Of a stretch of DNA of 64,000 nt, positions 9,285 through 17,706 are shown piece by piece. Made by a program: the position numbers and the translations under genes. Origin of the DNA: an uncultured Desulfomicrobiaceae bacterium (GTDB taxonomy: Bacteria; Desulfobacterota; Desulfovibrionia; Desulfovibrionales; Desulfomicrobiaceae); the NCBI GenBank assembly GCA_937989665.1, contig CALKRN010000023.1, forward strand, positions 1 to 64,000, read 5' to 3'. The notes below the pieces were generated by a model. The model was not told where the DNA came from. It saw only the letters and a list, made by a program, of their open reading frames with translations, and ran no database searches. Each line of letters begins with the position of its first letter. Position 1 is the stretch's first letter.

Positions 9285-9554
9285 ATGCCTCCCAAAATCC
9301 GCGCTGGCTACCCGGTCCCTTTTCTCTACCATGGCACCCACAAGGTCGGCATAGCCGTGGATTCGAGCCTGGTGGCAGAAGGCATGGTGCGTGTCGTGTA
9401 CCTCACCTCCGCCTTCAAGGCGCATCTCGCGTGGCTGCGCTGGCAGGACAATACCTGGGTTTGGGCCGAGCCGACGCACGACGGCCCCAGTGCCGAAGAC
9501 AACCCGCTTCTCGAGCCATTTGTCATCACCGTTAAAAATGGCCGCTACGGCTGA
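9285..9554 (+). CDS. Small hypothetical protein
   Basis: 89 aa, not recognised. GGAGA sits 5 nt before the ATG, which favours this start over a TTG 30 nt upstream. The peptide has several aromatic residues (WLRWQDNTWVWAEP) and ends KNGRYG. No signal peptide or membrane segment. It stands alone before tRNA-Pro. It could be a cytoplasmic small-domain protein; no function is claimed. Confidence 0.6.
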   Translation: MPPKIRAGYPVPFLYHGTHKVGIAVDSSLVAEGMVRVVYLTSAFKAHLAWLRWQDNTWVWAEPTHDGPSAEDNPLLEPFVITVKNGRYG

Positions 9555-9798
9555 GGGAAGTCCGTGGGCAAAAGACAGAATACGGTACGCGGCACCGCTC
9601 CACAAGAACGCTCGCCTATGGGAAGGAAAACGTCGTACCCACCTCGTGGCTTTGCCCGAAGGGCGGTTGCGAAAATGACGTGCAGACCGTTCGCAAGACC
9701 GAGCGCACCATGGTCACCGCGCCAAAAGCGTTCGCGCGCAGCACGATGGAAAAATCCTTGCCAACCCCTTGACCTTGCCCTAAGAGCGCCTTCGCTTT

Positions 9799-9875
9799 CG
9801 GGATGTGGCTCAGTTTGGTAGAGCGCTGCGTTCGGGACGCAGAGATCGCGCGTTCGAGTCGCGCCATCCCGACCA
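9799..9875 (+). tRNA. tRNA-Pro (anticodon CGG)
   Basis: 77 nt with encoded CCA. The acceptor CGGGATG pairs with CATCCCG, followed by ACCA. The anticodon stem CTGCG/CGCAG encloses the loop TTCGGGA, giving anticodon CGG, which reads CCG. The T arm GCGCG TTCGAGT CGCGC is canonical. Confidence 0.97.
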
Positions 9876-9886
9876 GAAATACCCAA

Positions 9887-9914
9887 GGGCTTGGGATCGC
9901 TCCCGAGCCTTTTT
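9887..9914 (+). terminator. Rho-independent terminator after tRNA-Pro
   Basis: GGGCTTGGGA, a TCGC loop and TCCCGAGCCT are followed by a run of T. It lies 11 nt past the tRNA 3' end and before the rhomboid gene. Confidence 0.8.
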
Positions 9915-9957
9915 AGTTTGGACCATCTGCTCTTTGGCCTTAAGAGAACACCGTCCC

Positions 9958-10818
9958 ATGCTCTCCCCAGCCTGGACTGCCATCGGCCCGACGCTTTCCT
10001 ACCGTGTAGCGCGAGAACTCTGCATCGCCCTTGCCGCGCAAGGCATCCCGTATCGGCTGCTGCGTACCAACGGCGGCTATCGGATCCTTGTCCCCCACCA
10101 CCAGGTCCCAGCTGCGCAGGCCGAACTTGCCGCCAGCCTTGAAGAGACACGCAAGCCCTCCCTCGCCCCTCCCCCCGCGCCGGCATCAGGGCACACATTG
10201 CTGGTGCTGGCGTGGTTGCCGATCCTCTTCCTTGGCGGCTTTGGTCTCATGACAAGCGGTCTTCTTGTAGGTCCGGGCCATGGGCGCTCGGCCTGGATCG
10301 CCGCTGGCAGCGCCAATGCCACGGCCATCTGCAGCGGCGAACTCTGGCGGGTCATAACCGCCCTCACCCTCCATGCCGACGGTGCCCATCTGGCCACCAA
10401 CCTCCTCGCCGGAGGACTCTTTACCTCCATTGCCGCCCAGCGCTGGGGTGCGGGGCTCACCTGGTTCGCCACCCTCACCGCAGCCAGTCTCGCCAATCTC
10501 CTCGTGGCCTGGACCTTCGGGCCAGGGCACGATTCCATCGGTTTTTCCACCGCTGTGTTCGCGGCCATTGGCCTTACAGCCTGGAGACGCCCCCTGCCGC
10601 CCCGCACCACCGTGGCCCTTGGCCTCGCCTTCCTCGCCCTCCTTGGCATGGAAGGCGAGCAAACCGACCTCGGCGCCCACGTGGCCGGACTTGCAACCGG
10701 ACTCGGAGCAGGGGCCTTGCTTCGGCACCTGCCCGCTCCCGGGCCAATGGCCAACGCCACACTCCTCCTTGGCGCCACAGGCCTGCCGCTTTTCGCCTGG
10801 GCGCTTGCCCTACGCTAG
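9958..10818 (+). CDS. Rhomboid family intramembrane serine protease
   Basis: 286 aa. A soluble N-terminal part of about 80 residues is followed by about six hydrophobic segments. Rhomboid hallmarks are in place: HLATNLLAGG (the H-x3-N of the second segment), the catalytic serine in GFSTA, and the catalytic histidine in DLGAHVAGLATG. It cleaves membrane proteins within the bilayer; substrate unknown. Start at the ATG after the tRNA terminator; an in-frame extension upstream passes through the tRNA gene and is an artefact. The stop codon overlaps the convergent hflC stop (CTAG). Confidence 0.88.
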   Translation: MLSPAWTAIGPTLSYRVARELCIALAAQGIPYRLLRTNGGYRILVPHHQVPAAQAELAASLEETRKPSLAPPPAPASGHTLLVLAWLPILFLGGFGLMTSGLLVGPGHGRSAWIAAGSANATAICSGELWRVITALTLHADGAHLATNLLAGGLFTSIAAQRWGAGLTWFATLTAASLANLLVAWTFGPGHDSIGFSTAVFAAIGLTAWRRPLPPRTTVALGLAFLALLGMEGEQTDLGAHVAGLATGLGAGALLRHLPAPGPMANATLLLGATGLPLFAWALALR

Positions 10819-11660
10819 CGCAAGTACTTCAGGAACTCGCTCTCCGGGGTGAGGACCAGCTGGGTGCTGTTGGTCAAACTGCTGCGATAGGCCTCAAGGG
10901 ATCGCCACAGCTCATAGAATTTGGCGTCCTGAGAAAAAGCCCCGGCATAGATGGCGGTGGCTTGAGCATCACCCTCGCCGCGCAACTGCGCCGCCTTGCG
11001 ATTGGCCTCGGCCAACATGATGGCCCGCTCCCGATCCGCCCGAGAGGTGATCTTGGCGGCCTCCTCACGCCCCTCTGAACGATACTGCTTTGCCTGACGC
11101 TCCCGCTCGGCCTGCATGCGCCCGTAAATGGCCTTCTGGTTTTCTGCAGGCAGATCCGTACGTTTGATGCGCACGTCCACCACCGAGATCCCAAGTTCCC
11201 GAAGCCGCTCATCCGCTGCCCGGCGCACCTCTTCCATGATGGCGGCCCGCTCCACCGCCACGACCTCGGTGAGCAAATACCGCCCCAGGACCTCGCGCAC
11301 CTGGGAGTACACAATGTCATCGATGCGGGCCAAGGCCCCAGGAATCGTGCGCACCGAACGGTAGAAACGCAGCGGGTCCTCGATGCGCCAACGCGAATAG
11401 TTATCCACCACGAGGTTCTTCTTGTCCCGGGTGAGCACCTCAGCCGGTGGGGCGTCGTACTCCAGCACCCGTGCGTCCACATACTCCACTTTCTGGATAA
11501 AGGGCAGTTTGAAATGGAGTCCGGGCGTTCGCGCCACCTCACCCACCGGCCGCCCCAATTCAAGGACCAGGGCGCGCTGCGTCTCATCCACAATATAAAC
11601 ACAATCCCACGCCACGACGAGCACCATAACCGCGGCCACCAGCGCAATTTGCAACCGCAT
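10815..11660 (-). CDS. hflC: HflC, membrane protease modulator
   Basis: 281 aa. An N-terminal membrane anchor (MRLQIALVAAVMVLVVAW) is followed by an SPFH/band-7 domain and a charged coiled-coil region rich in E, R and A. The opening IVDETQRALVLELGRPV and the stretch KKNLVVDNYSRWRI are typical of HflC. It pairs with HflK in a large periplasm-facing complex that modulates the FtsH protease. AAGGAGGT lies 8 nt before the ATG. Its start shares one base with the hflK stop, so the pair is translated together. Confidence 0.94.
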   Translation of the reverse strand: MRLQIALVAAVMVLVVAWDCVYIVDETQRALVLELGRPVGEVARTPGLHFKLPFIQKVEYVDARVLEYDAPPAEVLTRDKKNLVVDNYSRWRIEDPLRFYRSVRTIPGALARIDDIVYSQVREVLGRYLLTEVVAVERAAIMEEVRRAADERLRELGISVVDVRIKRTDLPAENQKAIYGRMQAERERQAKQYRSEGREEAAKITSRADRERAIMLAEANRKAAQLRGEGDAQATAIYAGAFSQDAKFYELWRSLEAYRSSLTNSTQLVLTPESEFLKYLR

Positions 11661-12706
11661 CACCGAGCACCTCCTTGGGTCAGCGGCAGCCACGGCACCG
11701 CCCTTCCCAGGGCCTGGCCATCCACCACCATCTTGTTCACCCCGCTACTGGAAAAAATTTCCTCCATGGTCTCAATAAGAAGCCGCCGCCGGGTAATATC
11801 TTCGGCCTTGCGGTATTCGGCGAGCACAGCAGCAAAACGGGCCGTCTCTCCTTGAGCCTTTCGGATCGTCGCTTCGCGGTAGGCCTCGGCCTCGTTGATG
11901 ATCCGGGCCACCTCGCCACGGGTGCGCGGCAACAGGTCATTTTCATAGGCCTCAGCCTCGTTGATGAAACGGCTCTTGTCCTCCTTGGCTGAAGCCACAT
12001 CTTTGAAGGCATCAATGACCTGCCGCGGGGGATGAACATCTTGAAGCTGGACTGTCACGACTCGAATACCGCTTTCATATGCGTCGAGGATACGTTGCAT
12101 AAGGGCTCGAGTATCGTTTTGGATGGACAGCTTGCCATCTGTAAGGGCAGCATCGATCTTGTTATAGCCAATCACCTCACGCATGGCTGCCTCAGCAGCG
12201 TCTTTGACCGTCTTTTCCGGATTCGCAATACGAAAGAGATATTTCTGGGCATCGGCAATTTGATACTGCACGATGAACTGCACATCGACGATGTTCTCAT
12301 CACCGGTAAGCATAAGGGATTCTTCCGGCACAAGGCGGATCTGTGCCCCGCCCTGAGTGACGAAGGCCGTGCTGCCACGAAAACCGATCTCGACCCGTTG
12401 GATCTTCGTGACTTTCGGTGTCTGCACTGTTTCGATGGGATAAGGCAAATGGTAGTGAGGACCAGGCTCTGTCGTACGGTCGTAGGCACCAAAGCGCTGG
12501 ACCACCCCCACTTCGTCCGGCTCTACGATATAGATGCCACTGCCAAGCCATAAGGCGATCACGATCAGTACGAGCCAGCGCAGGGATGGGGGACGACGAT
12601 TAGCCCATTCCTTGACGCGCTGGGTGAAATCCCCCAAATCCGGACCTGGCGTCGCACCGAACGATCGGTGCCGGCGCTGCTGGAGTTTTTCCCAATCCCA
12701 TGTCAT
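11660..12706 (-). CDS. hflK: HflK, membrane protease modulator
   Basis: 348 aa. The cytoplasmic N-terminus MTWDWEKLQQRR precedes a single membrane span (about 44-62), an SPFH domain starting IVEPDEVGVVQRFG, and an alanine/glutamate-rich coiled coil. Partner of HflC in control of FtsH. First gene of the hflKC pair, with AGGAGA about 10 nt before the ATG. It diverges from the TPM-like gene across only about 58 nt, which must hold both promoters. Confidence 0.94.
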   Translation of the reverse strand: MTWDWEKLQQRRHRSFGATPGPDLGDFTQRVKEWANRRPPSLRWLVLIVIALWLGSGIYIVEPDEVGVVQRFGAYDRTTEPGPHYHLPYPIETVQTPKVTKIQRVEIGFRGSTAFVTQGGAQIRLVPEESLMLTGDENIVDVQFIVQYQIADAQKYLFRIANPEKTVKDAAEAAMREVIGYNKIDAALTDGKLSIQNDTRALMQRILDAYESGIRVVTVQLQDVHPPRQVIDAFKDVASAKEDKSRFINEAEAYENDLLPRTRGEVARIINEAEAYREATIRKAQGETARFAAVLAEYRKAEDITRRRLLIETMEEIFSSSGVNKMVVDGQALGRAVPWLPLTQGGAR

Positions 12707-12764
12707 ATTGTGTCCATCTCCTTTATTTCTTTCGCCATTCTAGCCTTTGTCCCAAGGAGACCCT

Positions 12765-13262
12765 ATGCACTTCCTGCGTGTCTCTGGAACCACCCCATTA
12801 GAAAAATTCCTCCGTTTTGCGGGGCTGATGGGCGTCTTTGTGCTCGTTGGCTATCTCTTCTGGACCAACAACCAGCGCTCCATCCAATTTGTCGAAGATC
12901 AAGGCGTGATTTGGGACCAAACCAAAACCCTCTCCCCGGAACGCCGTGAGGCCCTCATGCGCTTTGCCCGGGTCATGAAAAACACCCATGGTCTGACTGT
13001 GCGCATCCGCATCACCACCGAGGCCATCCACCTCCCTACCATGGACTCCAAAACGCTCATGATCGCCCTCTGTCCTCCCCGACGCGAAGCGCGCGTCCTC
13101 TTTCCTCCGCTTTTGCGCCATGCCCTTGGCCCGGGCCTTGAGGCCGAATTGGAGGGCCCGGTCATGCTCCCCTATTGGGAGGGCGATCGCTGGCAAGAAG
13201 GCTTGGGGCACATCGTCCTCACCATCACCGAGCGCGTGGAGAGGCTAGGACACCGTGAGTGA
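12765..13262 (+). CDS. Membrane-anchored TPM-like domain protein
   Basis: 165 aa. One membrane span lies near residues 18-36 ([16 protein letters not shown]). It is followed by a soluble domain whose pattern ([17 protein letters not shown], then an alternating beta strand ending in a W-x-EG motif, [12 protein letters not shown]) resembles the TPM domain (TLP18.3/Psb32/MOLO-1). Such domains are found in envelope proteins of uncertain function. AAGGAG precedes the ATG. The last 8 nt overlap rnhA, so the two are probably co-transcribed. The TPM assignment is by pattern only. Confidence 0.65.
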   Translation: MHFLRVSGTTPLEKFLRFAGLMGVFVLVGYLFWTNNQRSIQFVEDQGVIWDQTKTLSPERREALMRFARVMKNTHGLTVRIRITTEAIHLPTMDSKTLMIALCPPRREARVLFPPLLRHALGPGLEAELEGPVMLPYWEGDRWQEGLGHIVLTITERVERLGHRE

Positions 13263-13719
13263 AGTCCTGCTCGTGACTGACGGCGCCAGTCTTGGCAACC
13301 CAGGACCTGGCGGCTGGGCGGCCATCCTTCGTTTTCGGGACCACGAAAAAGTCCTCTGGGGAGGATTCTCCCACACCACCAACAACCGGATGGAGCTCCT
13401 GGCGCTCATTGAGGGGCTCGCGGCCCTCACTCGCCCCTGCAGCGTCCAAGTGGTCACCGATTCCCGCTACGTCCATGATGCTATCGCCAAAGGGTGGCTC
13501 AAGGCGTGGCAACACAACGGCTGGAGGACTGCCGACAAAAAGGCCGTCAAAAACCAAGACCTCTGGCAACGCCTCCTGCCTTTGCTCCAGCACCACGACG
13601 TCACCCTGCATTGGGTTCGCGGCCATGCCGGCCATCCCGACAACGAGCGTTGCGACGCCCTCGCCAAACAGGCAGCCCAGGGGGACGATCTCCCCGCGGA
13701 CCCGGGCATGCGTGCGTAA
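13255..13719 (+). CDS. rnhA: Ribonuclease HI
   Basis: 154 aa, the usual length. It degrades the RNA strand of RNA-DNA hybrids. All four acidic catalytic residues can be seen: D9 in VTDGAS, E47 in RMELLA, D69 in VVTDSR and D134 in NERCDALA, with the HAGH histidine at 124. The GNPGPGGW loop near 14-21 is typical. It starts at GTG inside the end of the upstream gene. Only 5 nt separate its stop from the convergent neighbour. Confidence 0.95.
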   Translation: MSEVLLVTDGASLGNPGPGGWAAILRFRDHEKVLWGGFSHTTNNRMELLALIEGLAALTRPCSVQVVTDSRYVHDAIAKGWLKAWQHNGWRTADKKAVKNQDLWQRLLPLLQHHDVTLHWVRGHAGHPDNERCDALAKQAAQGDDLPADPGMRA

Positions 13720-13724
13720 CCCGC

Positions 13725-14792
13725 CTATTTCAGCCCTACTTGCTCCTTGATATAGGCAAAATCGATGATGGAGCTCACCAGTTGCGAACCGTGCTGGATC
13801 TTGATGAGGTCGCGCAATTTATGGCGCGAAAGGATAGCCTCCATCTTCTTGGCCACGGTAAACGTATCATCCCGTACGACAACGATGGGGACCTCCAGCA
13901 CCTCTGCTCGCGTCATAATGATATCATTGGGATAGAGGTTACCGGTCAACACGAGACATTGACATTGGCCCTCCAGGGCGACGAGCTGCACGTCGGAGCG
14001 GTCACCGCCGACGATAATGGCCGACTTCTTGTTCTTGCGGAAATGGGTCATGAAGTTTTCCACCTGCATCGTGCCGATGAGAAAACTCTCCACCACCCGC
14101 TCGGCCTTGTCCTGCGCCGTAATAATGCGCCCGCCGAGGCGCTCGGCCAAATCCGCCACTTTGATCGCTCCCATGAGAGGGTCCGACGGAATCTTGCCGA
14201 GCACCTTGACGCCTTTGCTCTCCAAAAAAGGATGAAGCAGGGTGTCAAGTTCTTCACGGAAACTGGGGGGGATATCGTTGAGAAGCACACCAAGGAGCAA
14301 GTCACCTAAAATTTCCCGCAATACGACAAGGAAGTCATAGTTGAGCTCTTTCATGTAGCGATCAATGACAATGGCTTTAATGCCAAGGCGCTGGACCACG
14401 CTCACCCCATCGACGCCACAGTATTTGCCCGAGTACATGCTCCCAGAACCAGCCACGAGCATGACGTCCTTGTCCTGCGCCAGCGTTTCATAGGCGCGGA
14501 CAATGGAGCTCAAGAGGTCCTCACAACGGCCACCAAAAGCCCGCATCTTGAAGTCTTGATCCACCACCACCGGGGTCACCAACGTGGGATCTTCCGAAAG
14601 CCCAAGGATCTCCTGTACGAAAAAGGCATCCGCATCGCCCAAAATTCCATCCTTTTCCATGGGTAAGGCGCCCACCGGCTTCATATATCCAACGCGGTAG
14701 CCTTCCTTTTGCAGACGCAACCCCAGACCCATGGAGACCATGTTCTTGCCCGAGTAGCTCGACGTCGAGCCGATGTAAATTCCGACGGCCAT
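13725..14792 (-). CDS. BioD-like NTPase with DRTGG domain (phosphotransacetylase N-terminal-like)
   Basis: 355 aa. Residues 1-210 are a P-loop domain of the dethiobiotin/cobyrinate synthase type: IYIGSTSSYSGKNMVSMGLG supplies the nucleotide loop. The remainder is a DRTGG-type domain (GGDRSDVQLVALEG, then GNLYPNDIIMTRAE and VVVRDDTFTVAKKM). This pair of domains forms the N-terminal regulatory half of long phosphate acetyltransferases but also occurs alone, as here, with no catalytic Pta domain. It is next to an acyl-CoA synthetase homologue, 33 nt away on the same strand, so a shared role in acyl-CoA or acetate metabolism is plausible. AGGAGA precedes the ATG. Confidence 0.75.
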   Translation of the reverse strand: MAVGIYIGSTSSYSGKNMVSMGLGLRLQKEGYRVGYMKPVGALPMEKDGILGDADAFFVQEILGLSEDPTLVTPVVVDQDFKMRAFGGRCEDLLSSIVRAYETLAQDKDVMLVAGSGSMYSGKYCGVDGVSVVQRLGIKAIVIDRYMKELNYDFLVVLREILGDLLLGVLLNDIPPSFREELDTLLHPFLESKGVKVLGKIPSDPLMGAIKVADLAERLGGRIITAQDKAERVVESFLIGTMQVENFMTHFRKNKKSAIIVGGDRSDVQLVALEGQCQCLVLTGNLYPNDIIMTRAEVLEVPIVVVRDDTFTVAKKMEAILSRHKLRDLIKIQHGSQLVSSIIDFAYIKEQVGLK

Positions 14793-14825
14793 ACCCAATT
14801 CTCCTTGGCAACGGTTTGGCAAAAC

Positions 14826-16883
14826 TCATTCCTGGGGTGAAAGCCAGATGCGAGCATCCACCACCCACGCCCCCCTTGGGGTCACCAGTACCGGATCGAG
14901 TTCCATCATGTAGATCGCCGACATGTCCAGCGCCAATTGCGATACCGTCAAAAGGACGTCTTCCAAAGCCCGCAGGTGCACCGGCTGACGCCCTCCTCGA
15001 GCCACCGAAAACGGAGTGAACTCCCGCACCATCCGGCTGGCGTCCGCCAAGGAGAGGGGGGCCAAACGGGGGGTTACCCGCTCCGTATCCCCGGCGCCCA
15101 AGCCCAAGTGGACGACTGGACCAAACAGCGGGTCCCGCACCACCCGCACCCGGGCCTCCACCGCCGGGCCAGGGATCATCTCCTGAACCCAACATCCCGA
15201 AAGAAAAGCTTCTGGTCGGGAGCACTGCACGCGGTGGGTCAGACGCACAAACCCCTGCCGGACCGCATCTGCGTCAGCCAAACCCAACTCAACTCCATCC
15301 ACATCACTTTTGTGCTCGATATGCGGGGAAGCGATCTTAAGCGCCACAACCCCGCCCAACCGGCGGGCAATCCGCACCGCGGTCTTGCTGGTGCGTGCCA
15401 GCTCTGTGACCGGATGGCGGAGTTCGTACGCCTCCAACAGGGGAAATACCGCCGGACCAGCGACTTGGCGAAACCCTGCCTCAAGCATCTGGCGCAACCA
15501 AAGCTCGGCCTTCGTACTCTCCCGACGGTAGCACACCTCCACCGGAAACGGTTCTTCCTTCCAGTCGGCATACGCCAAAAGGGCGTCCAAAGCCCGAGCT
15601 GCCGACGCGGGCGAGGCAAAACATGGCAAACCAGCGGCATGGCACTGCCGCACGGCCTCCGCGGACCGTTCCCCCACCCAGCACACCCCCACAGGCTTCT
15701 GGTGCCGCTTTACCTCAGCCACCGCCGCCAACACTGCAACAGGATCCACATCCCCGGCACGGGTCACCACCACCAGCACCGAGCGCACCCGCGGATCCGC
15801 CAACACCACCTCCAAGGCCGCAGCAAAGGTGCCAGGGGCCGCGTCCGCTCCGAGATCCACCGGATTAGCCGGCCACGTCCCGGCGAAACGGCGCAACGCA
15901 TCCAGGGTGGGGTGGGACATACGGGCTAATTCCAAACGGGTAGTGCTCAACGCATCGGCAGCGAGCACTCCAGCACCGCCGGAGTTCGTCAGGACGGCCA
16001 CGTGCGGCCCACTGGGCGGGGGAAGCAACGCAAAGGCCTTCACGGTGTCCAAAAACGTCTCCAAATCCGAAGCTGCGACGATCCCTGCCTGACGCAAGGC
16101 TGCGCGGTATGCGGTCTCAGATCCAGCCAAAGGCCCAGCCCCAGCGGCCACAGCCTGCTGCCCCTGAACCGTCAGCCCCCCAAGGAGCATAACCACAGGC
16201 TTCATCCGAGTGACCGCCTGACTGACTCGAGCAAAACGCCGAGCCGCGAATACCCCTTCCAGGTAGCCAGCGATGACTCGAGTCTCTGGGTCTTCGGCCA
16301 AATATTGGAGTACCGAGGCCTCATCCACCGCCGCCCGGTTCCCCAAAGCGGCCAAACGGGAGAAGCCCAGGCCCTCGGCCAGCGCCCAATCGACCACCGC
16401 CCTCGTTACCGTGGCGGAAGGCGAGAAAAAGGCGACCCCGCCAGAAGAGGGCAACCGCTCCAGAAGAGAAGCATTGAGCCCTACCGGCCAGGACACCACC
16501 CCCAAACTCTGCGGGCCAAGGATGGCGACATTGCGCTCTCGGGCCAAGGCCGCCAAGCGCCGCTCAAGAAAGAACCCCTCGCCCCCCCGTTCCGCAAAAC
16601 CACCCCCAGGGACGATGACCGCCCGCACCCCTGCCAGGGCAAGGCGTTCCACCATCGCCACCACCTGGTTCGGAGGCAGACACACCACCGCCAAGTCAAC
16701 GCGGGGCAGCGACAACGATTCCGGGAGCGTATCCCGGCAATTGACTGGCAAGACAGCACCTTGGTAGGCCCAGCTCTGGAGTTGGACTATAAAACGCGCT
16801 GCGTTCGTCCCCGCCTCCTGGCACGGCCCCACCACGGCCACCGCTCGGGGGGAAAACAATGCATCTACATGAATATCGTGCAT
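14826..16883 (-). CDS. ADP-forming acyl-CoA synthetase-like protein (alpha-beta fusion), active-site His missing
   Basis: 685 aa. Residues 1-130 are a CoA-binding Rossmann domain (DALFSPRAVAVVGP); 150-460 are the succinyl-CoA-ligase-like part; about 470-685 form an ATP-grasp domain with ALKIASPHIEHKSDVDGV and YMMELDPVLV. In ADP-forming acetyl-CoA synthetases the alpha part has a phospho-histidine in SHTGSLAGSD; the matching place here reads AAGAGPLAGSE, with Gly at about residue 248 where His is expected. The SQSGAL loop is also altered (FSPSATV). It may therefore be inactive as a ligase, or act in another way. It diverges from rnc with only 13 nt between start codons, and its own ribosome binding site is weak. 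Confidence 0.8.
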   Translation of the reverse strand: MHDIHVDALFSPRAVAVVGPCQEAGTNAARFIVQLQSWAYQGAVLPVNCRDTLPESLSLPRVDLAVVCLPPNQVVAMVERLALAGVRAVIVPGGGFAERGGEGFFLERRLAALARERNVAILGPQSLGVVSWPVGLNASLLERLPSSGGVAFFSPSATVTRAVVDWALAEGLGFSRLAALGNRAAVDEASVLQYLAEDPETRVIAGYLEGVFAARRFARVSQAVTRMKPVVMLLGGLTVQGQQAVAAGAGPLAGSETAYRAALRQAGIVAASDLETFLDTVKAFALLPPPSGPHVAVLTNSGGAGVLAADALSTTRLELARMSHPTLDALRRFAGTWPANPVDLGADAAPGTFAAALEVVLADPRVRSVLVVVTRAGDVDPVAVLAAVAEVKRHQKPVGVCWVGERSAEAVRQCHAAGLPCFASPASAARALDALLAYADWKEEPFPVEVCYRRESTKAELWLRQMLEAGFRQVAGPAVFPLLEAYELRHPVTELARTSKTAVRIARRLGGVVALKIASPHIEHKSDVDGVELGLADADAVRQGFVRLTHRVQCSRPEAFLSGCWVQEMIPGPAVEARVRVVRDPLFGPVVHLGLGAGDTERVTPRLAPLSLADASRMVREFTPFSVARGGRQPVHLRALEDVLLTVSQLALDMSAIYMMELDPVLVTPRGAWVVDARIWLSPQE

Positions 16884-16896
16884 GGGAGTTTCACAA

Positions 16897-17637
16897 ATGT
16901 CTGAGGATGGCGTCCACCAGCTCCTCGAGCAATTGCGCCGCATGCTCGCCTACCAACCTAGGCAAGTCAAGCTGTTCGTCCAAGCCCTCAGCCATAGCTC
17001 GTATGCCAACGAGCAGCACACCGAGAGTAACGAACGTCTCGAGTTCCTCGGCGATGCCGTGCTCGAGCTGGCCGTAAGCCATGCCCTCTACACCCGCTTC
17101 CCTCAGGCGCAAGAAGGCCACCTCACCAAAATGCGCTCTGCCTTGGTGAGTGAAACGGCCCTTGCAGACGCGGCCCGGGCCATCGGGCTCCACCAATGGA
17201 TTTTGCTCGGCCGGGGAGAAGAGGCCCAAGGAGGACGGGAAAAAAATTCCGTCGTGAGTGACGCCCTGGAAGCAGTCCTTGGGGCGCTGTATCTCGACGG
17301 AGGACTTGCGGTCGCCTGTGCTTTCGTCGACCAACTTTTCCAAGACAAATGGCCTTTACCGCCCGAAACCTTCCGGCCGGCGGATTTCAAGAGCAAGCTC
17401 CAAGAACACACGCAGAGTCTATGGCGGGAGCGTCCGACCTACTCCCTTCTCGCCCATCGTGGACCAGAACACGCCAAAGAATACCACGTGCAGGTCCAAC
17501 TTCCCAACGGCCAGGTCTTCCATGCCTGGGAGACGAGCATCCGCAAGGCCGAGCAAGCGGCAGCCGCCCTCGCCCTCGCCGCACTCACCCGCATGGACAC
17601 CGAGTCCGTCCAGGCTCGCCAGGAGCCAGGGCCCTGA
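16897..17637 (+). CDS. rnc: Ribonuclease III
   Basis: 246 aa. The endonuclease domain has the signature NERLEFLGDAVLEL with catalytic Glu and Asp, and the second acidic pair in SDALEAVLGALYLDGG; a double-stranded RNA-binding domain occupies the last 70 residues (DFKSKLQEHTQ to AEQAAAALALAAL). It processes rRNA and other structured RNA and could serve any RNA duplex step in the cell. Start chosen at the second ATG, with GGGAG 8 nt upstream; an ATG five codons earlier would overlap the divergent neighbour's start. Confidence 0.95.
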   Translation: MSEDGVHQLLEQLRRMLAYQPRQVKLFVQALSHSSYANEQHTESNERLEFLGDAVLELAVSHALYTRFPQAQEGHLTKMRSALVSETALADAARAIGLHQWILLGRGEEAQGGREKNSVVSDALEAVLGALYLDGGLAVACAFVDQLFQDKWPLPPETFRPADFKSKLQEHTQSLWRERPTYSLLAHRGPEHAKEYHVQVQLPNGQVFHAWETSIRKAEQAAAALALAALTRMDTESVQARQEPGP

Positions 17638-17647
17638 CGGGCCCTGG
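17626..17647 (+). terminator. GC-rich hairpin at the rnc stop codon
   Basis: A perfect 9-bp stem CCAGGGCCC/GGGCCCTGG encloses a 4-nt loop and covers the rnc stop codon. It has no good U-tract on either side, so it is a weak terminator candidate. It lies between the convergent rnc and flagellin genes. Confidence 0.4.
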
Positions 17648-17706
17648 CCTGTCTTCGATCATCTGCCACAGCCAAAGACGACGTGTGCTCGCCTTCACAC
17701 CCAACG

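Noticed and set aside
9545-10198. Minus-strand open frames across tRNA-Pro, including one with MARLERAISASRTQRS
   Set aside because: They read the reverse complement of a tRNA gene. Such peptides are a known annotation artefact.
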